Origin: Oleiphilus messinensis
Lineage (GTDB): Bacteria; Pseudomonadota; Gammaproteobacteria; Pseudomonadales; Oleiphilaceae
Assembly: GCF_002162375.1 (NCBI RefSeq)
Contig: NZ_CP021425.1
Span: 2,415,501-2,479,500, forward strand
Reading direction: 5' to 3'
Length of the DNA stretch: 64,000 bases
The position numbers were made by a program, and so were the translations under genes. Positions 15,408-25,021 of this stretch are shown here, piece by piece. The first letter of the stretch is position 1, and the number at the start of each line of letters is the position of its first letter. The notes under the pieces were generated by a model. It saw only the letters and a list, made by a program, of their open reading frames with translations, ran no database searches and was not told the origin of the DNA.

Positions 15408-16154
15408 ATGCTTTTTAAACAGAGGCAGATGCTAGCGTTATGTTTCTGTTTTGCCTTACCTGCTTCTGCTGCCGATATCATACTTAAAGCCGGGTTACCG
15501 GCTTTTCCGCCTTTTGCCTATCCCGATGAAGCGACAGAGCGGGGCGTGGTTGTTGATATCTATAAAATGCTCGAGAAAGAACTGAAAGTAAAAATCGACA
15601 TTAAATATTATCCCTATCCTCGAGTCGTGAGAAGTATGCGGAACGGGGATCTGGATGTCGCCATAATTTTCAAGAATGATACATTATCCTCTGATGTTAC
15701 GTATGTGGGTGAAGTTTCCAAATCCAAAGTCGTTATTATTCCCCGCAAAGGCGTGTCAGTGGATTGCTATGAAGACCTGTATAAGTTGAATGATATCGCG
15801 GTGGTGCGGCGCGCCAATTATGAGCCCCGTTTTGATTCTGACAGCAAGTTGAATAAAGTGCCGGTACTGGATTATGTTTTGGGCATGCGCATGATGATGG
15901 CGAATCGAATGGATGCCATTATCGGATCTCAATCCGGTTTGCAGGAGACCATCCACACCATCGGCTCGGACTGGACTGCGTTGGGCGAGCCTTTTTTATT
16001 GTCCGAAAAAGAATGGTGGGTGCATCTGTCGAGAAAATCACCTCACCAAGAGTTGGCCCCAATTATTAAAAAAAAGTTGGAAGCGATCTATAAGAAAGAT
16101 CTGGTGTGGGAGCTTTATGCGCAATCGAAAAGGGCTCCCGCACAAGTGAATTAG
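15408..16154 (+). CDS. Periplasmic substrate-binding protein, family 3
   Basis: A family 3 solute-binding protein of about 248 residues with a signal peptide (MLFKQRQMLALCFCFALPASAA). Characteristic segments are LKAGLPAFPPFAYPDEATERG, MLEKELKVKIDIKYYPYPR, RNGDLDVAIIFKND and MMMANRMDAIIGSQSGLQE. The start is uncertain: ATGs also occur at 15363, 15384 and 15429 in the same frame. I prefer 15408 because it gives a normal signal peptide. There are no permease or ATPase genes nearby, so it may be an orphan receptor; the ligand is unknown. Confidence 0.75.
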   Translation: MLFKQRQMLALCFCFALPASAADIILKAGLPAFPPFAYPDEATERGVVVDIYKMLEKELKVKIDIKYYPYPRVVRSMRNGDLDVAIIFKNDTLSSDVTYVGEVSKSKVVIIPRKGVSVDCYEDLYKLNDIAVVRRANYEPRFDSDSKLNKVPVLDYVLGMRMMMANRMDAIIGSQSGLQETIHTIGSDWTALGEPFLLSEKEWWVHLSRKSPHQELAPIIKKKLEAIYKKDLVWELYAQSKRAPAQVN

Positions 16155-16225
16155 ATTTTATTTTGATGTGATGGGCGCTTTGGTGTTGAGTTGGGTTTTT
16201 AAAGAGAGAAGGAATTGTTAAGTGA

Positions 16226-16750
16226 GCGATATCCTATCAGGCTCTGAATCATACTGAAAAGTTAGCCGAATTATGCGAACAATTACTGGCTGTAGAGGCA
16301 TCCCGCAGCCATCTGCGGTTAGCCATGAGAATTTGTCCCGAGCAACAGGATCGATGGCAGCGGAAAGCCCTGGCGCTCATGACTCGGCTGAACGCGATTG
16401 ATCAGATTGAGCTACTATTGGCGTTGCAGCAATATGAGCAGGCGATCGATGTCGCGATAGATCAATTTGAAGATTTGAAAGGCTGCTATTACAACCACCT
16501 GCTTCGTGTGCTTGAGCAAAGCCCCGAAACTTGCGGATTGCTCAAAGTGGTTATTTATCGCTGCTTGCTTTTGGATGTATTGGACCGTGCTTACACGAAA
16601 GCGTACACCTATGGTGCCCGCTACTTAAAAGCGCTAAGCGTCCTGGATGCAGAAATAAATGATTACCAGAAACTCGATACCCATTCAGAATTCGAGGTTT
16701 ATCTGAATGAACGGCATGGCCGTAAACGGAGCTTCTGGGCGTTACTGTAG
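16226..16750 (+). pseudogene. DUF6880-like protein, N-terminally truncated
   Basis: The frame is open from 16226 without a start codon until the ATG at 16325, and the sequence before that ATG still reads as protein (YQALNHTEKLAELCEQLL). The end, KAYTYGARYLKALSVLDAE and ERHGRKRSFWALL, resembles the C-terminus of DUF6880 proteins, which are normally much longer. I take it as the remaining third of a decayed gene. A short functional protein from 16325 (141 residues) cannot be ruled out. Confidence 0.45.
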
Positions 16751-16762
16751 TTCGCTTATTGA

Positions 16763-17653
16763 TCAACCAATCCCGAGCCGCTTCGCGCGCCGCAATAGTG
16801 CCTGTGCAGCGGTCACCACGGGCATGTCGATCATTTTGCCTTCAAACTCCACGGCACCGCGGCCTTCCCGTAATCCGGCTTCGTAGGCTGCGATGATGCC
16901 TTTGGCTTTTTGTAATTCAGCGGCACTTGGACTGAGTTCTTCGTTGAGAATTTTGGCCTGTGTCGGGTGAATACAGAGTGCGCCTGCGAACCCCATTTGT
17001 TTTGCCAGTGTAATCCGGCCTCGGAAGATATCCAGGTCGCTGTAGTCGGCAATGGACGCAGGAAAACCCAGTGGCACAATCCCTGCGCGACGACAGGCAA
17101 AGACAATCATCTGACTGGGGTAGTGCAGCGTTTCCGGTATGGAGGCCATGCCTGCACTGGTCGAGAAGTCCTCGGTACCCAGTGACAGGGCAATTAACCG
17201 CTGGTTTGACTGGGCGATCGCATCCAGTTCCGGCAGAGCGTCAACAGATTCGATCATGGCGATGAGCAGGGTGTGTCCCAGTTTCATACCACGTTCTTTT
17301 TCCAACAGGTCAATGGTATTGGTGATGGCAAAAACCTGTTCTGCACTTTCAACTTTGGGCAGTACGATACCTTGAATGGCTGGATCAATCGATGCTTCCA
17401 GATCCCGTCGGGCCATGTCCATGTCTATATTGATGCGTACAAGAGCCGATGCTCCTGCGCTTGATACTTTGTGTGCTGCGGGTACGACACAGGTTCGTGC
17501 ATGTTGTTTCTCCGGGAGCGGAACGCTGTCTTCCAGGTCCAGAATGTAGGCATCGGCGCCCCGTGTATGCGCTTTGTCTACAAATTTATCAATATGTACG
17601 GGGATAAAAAGCAGCGACCGCCATCCGGGGTATTCGGGCTTGGGTAGCGTCAT
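16763..17653 (-). CDS. CitE-type lyase, probable citramalyl-CoA (or beta-methylmalyl-CoA) lyase
   Basis: This 296-residue member of the HpcH/HpaI aldolase and CitE family has the TIM-barrel signatures RSLLFIPVH, DAYILDLEDSV (Mg ligand acid), LVRIN, GIVLPKVES, IAMIESVDALPELD, LGTEDFSTSAG and GALCIHPTQ. Family members cleave malyl-CoA, beta-methylmalyl-CoA or citramalyl-CoA. Context decides: it ends an operon with a mesaconyl-CoA C1-C4 transferase and a mesaconyl-C4-CoA-type hydratase, whose product is (S)-citramalyl-CoA. The expected reaction is therefore citramalyl-CoA to acetyl-CoA and pyruvate. It lies 22 bp after the hydratase gene and has GGAG 8 bp before the ATG. Cleavage of beta-methylmalyl-CoA to glyoxylate and propionyl-CoA remains an alternative. 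Confidence 0.8.
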   Translation of the reverse strand: MTLPKPEYPGWRSLLFIPVHIDKFVDKAHTRGADAYILDLEDSVPLPEKQHARTCVVPAAHKVSSAGASALVRINIDMDMARRDLEASIDPAIQGIVLPKVESAEQVFAITNTIDLLEKERGMKLGHTLLIAMIESVDALPELDAIAQSNQRLIALSLGTEDFSTSAGMASIPETLHYPSQMIVFACRRAGIVPLGFPASIADYSDLDIFRGRITLAKQMGFAGALCIHPTQAKILNEELSPSAAELQKAKGIIAAYEAGLREGRGAVEFEGKMIDMPVVTAAQALLRRAKRLGIG

Positions 17654-17675
17654 AGTGTGTTCTCCGGTTTGGTTT

Positions 17676-18539
17676 CTATTTTAACGTCCCTTGGATTTTC
17701 ATGCACAGGGCATTGTCCTGATCCGAACTCCACAATTCAAAAGTATTATCATTCAGTTTTCCGGCTAAACCAATCCGGTTCTGGTCAAATGTGGGCCGTA
17801 CAGCTTTGAAGTTATAGTTTGCGATTTTGATTTCGGGATGCTGTTTTTGGAATTGATTTAATAACAGCGTTACTAACAAGGGGCCATGAACCACCAACCC
17901 GGGATAGAACTCCTGCTCCGTAGCATAGGTTCGGTCATAGTGAATCCGGTGGCCATTGTAGGTTAGCGCGCTGTACCGGAATAGCAGGACAGGGTCTGCC
18001 GATATAGCCAACTGCCAGTCCGGATTGGCTGGCGGACTTTGGGGGGGCGGAAGCGGGGCATCGGGTGCAGGGTGTTCACGATAGACGATGTTTTGAATTT
18101 GTGAAACGCAGATTTCTTCATTCTGGCTGATGCTATGGTGTACTTTTACAAAAATCAGTGTTCCGCTTTTGCCTTGTTTGAGGTCCACGGATTCAATTTT
18201 CGAGTTTCGAGTTGCAGGCAAACCGACTCGAATCGGGCGCTGTTGTGAAACTTCACCGGCGGCCCACATGCGCCTCGGTAACGGTACCGGGGGCAGGAAT
18301 CCGCCTTTCTGTGGGTGTCCGTCTGCACCGGTAGCGGAGGCTCGGGGTGTGGGTAAAAAGTAGAGCCATTCCCAAAATGGCGGGAGTTCGTCACCTTTAT
18401 CTATCAGTAGATGATGATCCAGTGCGGCCGCCAGTGCTTTCGCTGGAAACAATGTAATATCATCGGTTTGGGTTTCTGTTTTTCCTATCCATGAAGTGAG
18501 CCGGGGTAGATCGATGTGTTCAAGTGGGATTGAAGTCAT
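17676..18539 (-). CDS. Mesaconyl-C4-CoA hydratase-like (MaoC/HTD2 type)
   Basis: A 287-residue double hot-dog protein. The N-terminal half has the HTD2/FAS1-like dehydratase motif GGFLPPVPLPRRMW after TGADGHPQK. The C-terminal half has the MaoC-type motif LLFRYSALTYNGHRIHYD with the catalytic Asp/His pair, then YPGLVVHGPL. This pattern is that of mesaconyl-C4-CoA hydratase (Meh) of the 3-hydroxypropionate bi-cycle and of itaconyl-CoA hydratase, both of which make citramalyl-CoA. It is not like mesaconyl-C1-CoA hydratase (Mch) of the ethylmalonyl-CoA pathway, which is about 340 residues and lacks this motif. It lies 28 bp after the CoA transferase gene, with GGAG before the ATG. Confidence 0.85.
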   Translation of the reverse strand: MTSIPLEHIDLPRLTSWIGKTETQTDDITLFPAKALAAALDHHLLIDKGDELPPFWEWLYFLPTPRASATGADGHPQKGGFLPPVPLPRRMWAAGEVSQQRPIRVGLPATRNSKIESVDLKQGKSGTLIFVKVHHSISQNEEICVSQIQNIVYREHPAPDAPLPPPQSPPANPDWQLAISADPVLLFRYSALTYNGHRIHYDRTYATEQEFYPGLVVHGPLLVTLLLNQFQKQHPEIKIANYNFKAVRPTFDQNRIGLAGKLNDNTFELWSSDQDNALCMKIQGTLK

Positions 18540-18567
18540 CTGTTGCGCTCCAGTTTTATTGTGTTGT

Positions 18568-19785
18568 TCAAGCCTCAGGCCCGGCGATTATGCCTTGATC
18601 GTGTAGCTTGCCGATTGTCGGTGAATCGAAACCCAGTATATTTGCGAGTATTTCGTCGGTATGTTCGCCGAGTCGAGGGGCGGGTGTTGCCGGAAGACGC
18701 TCAATCCCGGAAAAATCCCAGGGCGATCCCGCTGCAAGGTAACGCCCGATACCGGGCTGCTCGATTTGACTGAACATCGGGTTGTGCGTAGAACAACTTT
18801 CTTCCTGCTCGACCAGGTCTTTAATGGTTCGGTAACGGCTCCAGCAGACGCCTTCCCGGTCGAATGCAGTTTGCAGTTGTGTGATGCTGTGTTGGCTGAT
18901 CCATTGGCTGATGATTTCCGCGATGTGGTCCCGGGCTTTAAAGCGTTCACCTTCAAGGTTCAGATCGATATTCAGTGACGTTGATAATTCCTCCATCGCG
19001 GCGAGGGTCTCCGTTGCCCGACACAGTGCTCGCCATTGTTTGAGTGTGAGACCGACCACCATGACGCGAACATCGTCTGCAGTGGTGAAATCTCGTCCGA
19101 ATGCACCAAACAAGTCATTTCCATAACGCTCTCGTTCAGTGCCAAGTTGTGCTTCGGCGATAAATCCCAAGTGCCCCATTGCAGCCAAAGCGGCATCTTC
19201 CAGTGCCAGCTTGATATGTTGTCCTTGTCCTGTTCGATATCGATTGCGTTCAGCGGCGAGGATGCCCAGAGCGGCCATTTGTCCGGTCACTAAATCCCAT
19301 GCAGGGAGTACGTGATTACAAGGACTTATACTGTCTCTGGGGCCAGTCAGAAAGGGGAGCCCGATAGCGGGGTTTACGGTGTAATCCACCGCAGAACCGC
19401 CGTGTCGATCCCCCTGAATGGTGAGTTGAATTAAATCTTCACGGTGTTGTTTGAGTTCGTTGTAGTTGAGCCAGCCTTTCGCGGGAAAATTGGTTAATAA
19501 AAATCCCGAATCTTTGCCGGGAGCGGTGATCAATTGCTGCGCAATTTCTGACCCCTTCGGATCCCGAAAATTAATGGTGATGGATTTTTTGGCTTTGTTG
19601 AGCCCATTCCAGAACAAGCTCTGATTGGTTTCGGTTACGGGCCAGCGTCGATAATCCAGGCCGCCGCCGATATTGTCGATACGAATGACTTCTGCACCCA
19701 GTTGTGCCAGAGTCATTCCTCCCAATGGTGCAGCGACAAAAGCAGACGCCTCTACCACACGCATTCCTGCAAGAATACCTTTCAT
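18568..19785 (-). CDS. mct: Mesaconyl-CoA C1-C4 CoA transferase (2-methylfumaryl-CoA isomerase)
   Basis: A 405-residue family III CoA transferase. The segments GMRVVEASAFVAAPLGGMTL, GGGLDYRRWPVT, SLFWNGLNKAKKSI, TNFPAKGWLNYNELK and SAVDYTVNPAIGLPFLTGP are the ones I associate with Mct of Chloroflexus, rather than with formyl-CoA or carnitine-CoA transferases. Mct moves CoA within mesaconate from C1 to C4. Asp164 (in HVLPAWDLVTGQ) is the candidate nucleophile. The ATG at 19785 follows AGGA by 8 bp; an upstream TTG at 19812 is less likely. It heads the three-gene minus operon with hydratase and lyase, divergent from the ethylmalonyl-CoA genes that make mesaconyl-C1-CoA. Confidence 0.85.
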   Translation of the reverse strand: MKGILAGMRVVEASAFVAAPLGGMTLAQLGAEVIRIDNIGGGLDYRRWPVTETNQSLFWNGLNKAKKSITINFRDPKGSEIAQQLITAPGKDSGFLLTNFPAKGWLNYNELKQHREDLIQLTIQGDRHGGSAVDYTVNPAIGLPFLTGPRDSISPCNHVLPAWDLVTGQMAALGILAAERNRYRTGQGQHIKLALEDAALAAMGHLGFIAEAQLGTERERYGNDLFGAFGRDFTTADDVRVMVVGLTLKQWRALCRATETLAAMEELSTSLNIDLNLEGERFKARDHIAEIISQWISQHSITQLQTAFDREGVCWSRYRTIKDLVEQEESCSTHNPMFSQIEQPGIGRYLAAGSPWDFSGIERLPATPAPRLGEHTDEILANILGFDSPTIGKLHDQGIIAGPEA

Positions 19786-20004
19786 CGGAAATTTCCTGTT
19801 TTTATTTTTCAAGTTTTGGAAAATAGTCTACGTTGTTGCATTAATCGAATTTTTGTTTATTTTTTCGCCATTGTTCAATGGCAAGTTTGTGGCGAAAAAC
19901 AAACGATTAGCAGCGCTCATGTGAGTCCGTATGATCAAAAACAATACAAGCACAGCACCTGAAAATTGTAAATTGCATTCCCTGTTAGCCGGGTGGGGCG
20001 CGTA

Positions 20005-21018
20005 ATGCACGCTGTTGTGTTTACGTCCACTGGCGACGTCGAAAACCTGCGATTGGTTGATTTGCCCGTTCCCGTCCCCGGACCCGGTGAAGTAAGAGTC
20101 CGGTTCACGTCAATAGGCTTGAATCGTGGTGATATCTTGTACCCCGAAGGGAAATACTTTTATGGCCCAAGCTTTCATACCTATCCTTCGCAATCGACAC
20201 CGGTATCCCGAATTGGTTTCGAAGGCGCAGGGGTTGTGGATGCGGTTGGGCCTGATTGTGAATGGCGCAAGGGGGACCGGGTCGCTGTTCGGCCAATGTG
20301 TTTTGATATCTCGACGCAGGGCACTTTAGCGGAATACGGCATCTATCGAGAAGAGCAATTGCTGAATACACCGAGTGCGCTGGAAGATTTAGCGGCCGGG
20401 GCATTGTGGATGTCATACTTGACCGCTTGGGGCGGTTTGATTCATGCCGGAGGGTTATGTGCCGGGCAGACCTGTGTGATTACTGCGGCGTCTAGTGCAG
20501 TTGGTTTAGCGGCGATTCAGGTGGCCCGATTCTGCGGCGCCCGCGTGATCGCCACAACTACATCAGAGTCAAAGGCGGAGCGTTTGCGGGCCCTTGGGGC
20601 TGATGCCGTCATTGTTACGGGTCGGGATGACTATGTCACCATGCTCCATGAATTTAGTCAGCAAAAGGGTAGTGATCTGGTTTTTGATGCCGTTGCAGGT
20701 CCCCAATTCCGGGAGTTGATCCGGGGGGCGCGTCGCGGTAGCACGATTGTTATTCACGGCATGTTGGATCGAAAGCCCATGGAGGTACATGCCGGCGTGC
20801 TCATGAAGCGCTGGTTAAGTTTACGTGGCTACAGGGTGGACAGTCTGTTAGCTGATAAGACCAGCCTCGAAAAGGCTGTTAGACAGATCGAAAACGGGGT
20901 GAGCTCCGGTGTTTTCAAACCGGAAATTTCCGGTGCATTCAGCTTGTCGGAATTCAAACTTGCATTCTCTGCGCTGCGTGGGAATAAACACATCGGGAAA
21001 ATTGTAATCACCCCTTAA
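20005..21018 (+). CDS. Medium-chain dehydrogenase/reductase, quinone oxidoreductase-like
   Basis: A 337-residue NAD(P)H-dependent MDR protein. It has the GroES-like N-terminal domain (PGPGEVRVRFTSIGLNRGD) and a Rossmann domain with AASSAVGLAAIQVARFCGA. The zinc-ligand residues of alcohol dehydrogenases are not evident, so it resembles zinc-independent quinone or enoyl reductases. The ATG at 20005 follows GGGTGGGG. It heads the plus-strand run into the ethylmalonyl-CoA genes, divergent from mct, so a role in the same pathway is likely, but the substrate is not predictable. A second crotonyl-CoA or acryloyl-CoA reductase activity is one possibility. Confidence 0.8.
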   Translation: MHAVVFTSTGDVENLRLVDLPVPVPGPGEVRVRFTSIGLNRGDILYPEGKYFYGPSFHTYPSQSTPVSRIGFEGAGVVDAVGPDCEWRKGDRVAVRPMCFDISTQGTLAEYGIYREEQLLNTPSALEDLAAGALWMSYLTAWGGLIHAGGLCAGQTCVITAASSAVGLAAIQVARFCGARVIATTTSESKAERLRALGADAVIVTGRDDYVTMLHEFSQQKGSDLVFDAVAGPQFRELIRGARRGSTIVIHGMLDRKPMEVHAGVLMKRWLSLRGYRVDSLLADKTSLEKAVRQIENGVSSGVFKPEISGAFSLSEFKLAFSALRGNKHIGKIVITP

Positions 21019-21208
21019 CAATCACAAATCTTTGCGTTCCAAAAACAAAAATAAAACCGGAGCCAAATAGTGAATTCTGCATCAGACTGGAAGGCTCAGA
21101 ATCTGATGGGCTGTAGGATTGTTTCCACTGTTTGGATATTTAAAAACTCAGTTTAAGTGAATTACGTTTCGCTTGAATTGCCCCTACAGTGACCATCGGG
21201 AGGTTTCG

Positions 21209-22888
21209 TTGTCCCAGCAGAACAATGTGCGTATTCAACAGGCTACGCAAGCAATGGATGCGGTTCAGAGTATATTGAATCGTGCGTTTTCATACCTTAA
21301 ACAGCAAACCAAAGGGCCCGACGGGCGGCTATCCGCGACCCGCCTGGACGACTATCAACTTGTTTCCTATGACCTGGCGTTTTGTGCTGCAGAAGTTCGG
21401 GCGGCGCGGAGTATGTTGCAAGTGGCTGAGGGAAGGCTGAACGATGAGCACTTCCCGTTTGAAGAACGCACTGCAGTCCTGTTTTGTGCGGAGATTATTG
21501 AGAATATTCGAGCACGTATACAGCCACGCTATCGAGAGTATGGCTTGACCCGCGAGCTCCTGGCAGAAACCCTTGAGACTCAATCGGTACTGGAATTTTG
21601 TGAATCAGAGCTGTCTACCCTGCGTTATGTCGAACTGGGAGGGATGGTGCTGTCTCAAACCGCCCATTATGGTGAGCCCGAGCTGGATGAAGATAAGGCC
21701 ATCATGCGTGAAACGTTTCGGGATTTCGCCACCGAGATTGTGCAACCCCTTTCTGAATCGATTCACCGTGAAGATTTAATTGTACCGGACGAAATATTGC
21801 AACCGTTGACTGAAATGGGGTGTTTTGGCCTCTCCATACCGGAGCAATATGGCGGCTTGCAGCCTGATACCCGGGAAGACAACATGGGGATGATTGTGGT
21901 GACCGAGGAACTGTCCAGAGGCTCACTTGCGGCTGCTGGAAGTTTGATCACCCGCCCCGAGATCCTCTCCAGAGCTTTGCTTGCCGGTGGGACTGAAGAT
22001 CAAAAAAAATCATGGTTACCGAAACTGGCGAGCGGGGAAACTTTATGTGCAGTAGCCATTACTGAGCCGGATTATGGCTCGGATGTGGCGGGTATGAAAC
22101 TTCGTGCCGAAAAAGTTGAAGGTGGGTGGATCCTGAACGGCGCAAAAACCTGGTGTACGTTTGCAGGGAAAGCCAGCGTGTTGCTCACTCTTGCCCGAAC
22201 AAACCCGGACCGGACCCTGGGCCACAAAGGGTTGAGTATGTTTCTGGTGGAAAAACCAGGCAGCGACGGACACGAGTTTCAACATCAGCAGAATCGGGGT
22301 GGCATGATCACAGGCAAGGCGATAACCACTATTGGATACCGTGGCATGCATTCCTATGACGTCTTTTTTGATCAGTATTTTGTCCCGGATTGTAACCTGC
22401 TGGGTGAGGAGGCGGGGCTGGGCAAGGGATTCTATTACACCATGGCTGGCTTTGCCGGGGGGCGTATTCAAACCGCCGCACGGGCAAATGGCGTGATGAA
22501 GGCCGCATTAGAGCAAGCATTGCGCTACGCTCGAGAGCGTAAAGTTTTTGGAGCTCCGATCGGCGAATACCAGCTTTCCATGGTTAAACTGGCCCGAATG
22601 GTTACGTTGCTGCGGGCATCCCGGTTATTCACATACGCTGTAGGGGGCTTAATGGATCGTGGTGAAGGGCAGATGGAAGCCAGCCTGGTTAAGCTGTTTG
22701 CGTGTAAAACCTCTGAGTGGCTGTGTCGCGAAGCCATGCAAATTCACGGTGGTATGGGTTACGCGGAAGAATCCGCAGTCAGTCGATACTGGATAGATTC
22801 CAGGGTGCTATCGATATTCGAAGGCGCAGAAGAAACTTTGGCATTGAAGGTGATTGCCCGGTCATTGATTGAAAACGCGCGCGAATAA
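21209..22888 (+). CDS. mcd: Methylsuccinyl-CoA dehydrogenase
   Basis: Mcd oxidises (2S)-methylsuccinyl-CoA to mesaconyl-C1-CoA with FAD, passing electrons to ETF. The protein has 559 residues, the length of Mcd and longer than ordinary acyl-CoA dehydrogenases (about 380) because of an N-terminal helical extension of about 150 residues. The dehydrogenase core shows GCFGLSIPEQYGG, AITEPDYGSDVAGM, NGAKTWCTFAG, AGFAGGRIQTAARANGVMKA and MQIHGGMGYAEE. The TTG at 21209 is preceded by GGGAGG at ideal spacing; a TTG at 21173 is the alternative. It is followed 61 bp later by ethylmalonyl-CoA mutase. Confidence 0.9.
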   Translation: MSQQNNVRIQQATQAMDAVQSILNRAFSYLKQQTKGPDGRLSATRLDDYQLVSYDLAFCAAEVRAARSMLQVAEGRLNDEHFPFEERTAVLFCAEIIENIRARIQPRYREYGLTRELLAETLETQSVLEFCESELSTLRYVELGGMVLSQTAHYGEPELDEDKAIMRETFRDFATEIVQPLSESIHREDLIVPDEILQPLTEMGCFGLSIPEQYGGLQPDTREDNMGMIVVTEELSRGSLAAAGSLITRPEILSRALLAGGTEDQKKSWLPKLASGETLCAVAITEPDYGSDVAGMKLRAEKVEGGWILNGAKTWCTFAGKASVLLTLARTNPDRTLGHKGLSMFLVEKPGSDGHEFQHQQNRGGMITGKAITTIGYRGMHSYDVFFDQYFVPDCNLLGEEAGLGKGFYYTMAGFAGGRIQTAARANGVMKAALEQALRYARERKVFGAPIGEYQLSMVKLARMVTLLRASRLFTYAVGGLMDRGEGQMEASLVKLFACKTSEWLCREAMQIHGGMGYAEESAVSRYWIDSRVLSIFEGAEETLALKVIARSLIENARE

Positions 22889-22949
22889 GCTTCGGATTGA
22901 GTATTCACTGATTTGCAGTATTTCGGTAACCCAGAGAACGAAATTGACC

Positions 22950-24968
22950 ATGACACAAAAACAACATCAAATTTATGGATCAGACGAAAAGCAGATCAAG
23001 GATCGACCCTGGATCTTCCGGACCTACGCCGGACATACCAATGTATGGGCGTCGAATGCACTTTATCGGGAAAACCTTGCGAAAGGGCAGACTGGCCTGA
23101 GTATCGCTTTGGATTTGCCGACCCAGTGCGGTTATAGCTCTGATCACCCCATTGCTGCTCCTGAAATTGGTAAGGTCGGTGTACCTATCAACTCCCTTGA
23201 TGACTTCCGGGTCTTGTTTGACAACATACCTTTAGCGCAAATGAACACATCAATGACGATCAACGGAACAGCGATGTGGCTGATGGCACTGTATATCGCC
23301 CTTGCAGAGGAGCGTGGTGTTGATCTGGCGGAATTAAAAGGTACCACCCAGAACGATCTGATCAAAGAGTATTTAGCCCGGGGAACCTACATCTTTCCAC
23401 CGGAAGATTCGATGCGCTTGATCGTCGATATGTACGAATACTGCTTACACCATGTACCTGCCTGGAATGCGTCCAACATTTGCTCCTATCATCTGCAAGA
23501 GGCCGGCGCAACACCCGTTCAGGAGCTTGCTTTCGCGCTGGTAAACGCCATTACCATACTGGATGCAATTCGTGACCGTAAATGCTTTAGCGCCGATGAG
23601 TTTGAGCGTTGTGTCGGTCGGATATCTTTCTTCGTAAATTCGGGCATGCGATTTATCGAGGAAATGTGCAAAATGCGGGCATTTTGCGAAATGTGGGATG
23701 AGATTACGCGGGAACGATACGGCATCAAGAATCCGAAATACCGTCGTTTCCGGTATGGTGTGCAAGTTAATTCTTTGGGGTTGACCGCTGAGCAGCCCGA
23801 GAACAATGCCTGGCGTATCTTGTTGGAAACGCTCGGCGTGACGCTAAGCCGCAAGGCTCGTTGCAGAGCGCTGCAATTACCGGCCTGGAATGAGGCTTTG
23901 TCGCTGCCGCGCCCTTGGGATCAGCAATGGTCATTACGCATACAGCAGATTCTGGCCTATGAAACCGACCTGTTGGAATACCCTGATTTGTTTGATGGTT
24001 CACCGGTTATTGCGTCCAAAGTGACCGAGTTAAAACAGCTTGCTTACACCGAAATCTATAAAATTCTGGATATGGGAGGGGGGATCGCCGCAGTTCGGTC
24101 TGGCTACATGAAAGCGGCATTGGTGTCATCCCAACAAGACAGGTTACAGCGTCTTGCTGATGGTGATCAGATAGTTGTCGGTAAAAACCGGTGGACGGAG
24201 GGGACACGCTCTCCACTCCTGAGTGATCGTGATGGGGGCGTGTTCAAAGTGGATGCGAGTGCGGCGCAAAAAACGGTGGAAGCGTTACGACAGACCCGCC
24301 AAAAACGGGATGATCAGGCCGTTACACATGCCCTGGCACAATTGTCGGAAGCGGCATCCAGTGGCGCAAATCTGATGTTGCCCTCCATTGCTTGCGCGAA
24401 AGCAGGGGTCACAACGGGGGAATGGACGGAAACCTTGAGAGCAGTATTTGGCGATTACCGGCCGCCAACGGGAGTTGAGGGGCAAAATCTCATCTCAAAC
24501 GGTCAACGCGTAGAGTCGGTGCGCAACAAGGTTGACGCATTTATAAGCAGTTTTGGTTATCGGCCCAAAATTCTGGTGGCCAAACCGGGCTTGGATGGTC
24601 ATTCCAACGGCGCTGAAATGATCTCGGTAGCCGCACGGAACGCGGGGTTTGAGGTGATTTACTTTGGTATTCGCCTGACGCCCGAGGAGATTGTGCAATC
24701 TGCAATTGAAGAGAATGTTGATGTGATCGGTGTTTCGCTGTTGTCGGGGTCTCACAACGAGATAATGGCCGAGGTGTTTCGTCTGTTGAGCGAACAGGGT
24801 GCAAACGATCAGATATCGGTTGTGCTTGGCGGAATCATACCAGATTCAGACTACGAACAATTGAAGAGCATCGGAGTGCAACGGATTTATTCACCAAAAG
24901 ATTATGACCCTATGGCGGTGATGGAAGACATCACAGCATTAATTCACGGTTCGAATTTGCGTTCCTGA
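22950..24968 (+). CDS. ecm: Ethylmalonyl-CoA mutase
   Basis: Ecm is the B12-dependent mutase that converts (2R)-ethylmalonyl-CoA to (2S)-methylsuccinyl-CoA. The 672-residue protein has the N-terminal catalytic barrel (RTYAGHTNVWASNALYR, GLSIALDLPTQCGY, QMNTSMTINGTAMW, CSYHLQEAGATPVQEL). Its C-terminal cobalamin domain has the D-x-H-x2-G motif (GLDGHSNGAEM, His551) and GVSLLSGSH and LGGIIP. The ATG at 22950 matches the family start; the frame is open further upstream without similarity. Its single-chain architecture and the ccr, epi and mcd neighbours separate it from methylmalonyl-CoA mutase. Confidence 0.92.
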   Translation: MTQKQHQIYGSDEKQIKDRPWIFRTYAGHTNVWASNALYRENLAKGQTGLSIALDLPTQCGYSSDHPIAAPEIGKVGVPINSLDDFRVLFDNIPLAQMNTSMTINGTAMWLMALYIALAEERGVDLAELKGTTQNDLIKEYLARGTYIFPPEDSMRLIVDMYEYCLHHVPAWNASNICSYHLQEAGATPVQELAFALVNAITILDAIRDRKCFSADEFERCVGRISFFVNSGMRFIEEMCKMRAFCEMWDEITRERYGIKNPKYRRFRYGVQVNSLGLTAEQPENNAWRILLETLGVTLSRKARCRALQLPAWNEALSLPRPWDQQWSLRIQQILAYETDLLEYPDLFDGSPVIASKVTELKQLAYTEIYKILDMGGGIAAVRSGYMKAALVSSQQDRLQRLADGDQIVVGKNRWTEGTRSPLLSDRDGGVFKVDASAAQKTVEALRQTRQKRDDQAVTHALAQLSEAASSGANLMLPSIACAKAGVTTGEWTETLRAVFGDYRPPTGVEGQNLISNGQRVESVRNKVDAFISSFGYRPKILVAKPGLDGHSNGAEMISVAARNAGFEVIYFGIRLTPEEIVQSAIEENVDVIGVSLLSGSHNEIMAEVFRLLSEQGANDQISVVLGGIIPDSDYEQLKSIGVQRIYSPKDYDPMAVMEDITALIHGSNLRS

Positions 24969-25021
24969 TCGAGCCGGACAGGTGAGAATCATGGCGTGGT
25001 GAAACGGGTGGATCAGTAAAA

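Noticed and set aside
18568-19785. Formyl-CoA or carnitine CoA transferase
   Set aside because: Family III fits those too, but the start, GGGLDYRRW and VDYTVNPAIGLPFLTGP segments and the mesaconyl-CoA context point to Mct.
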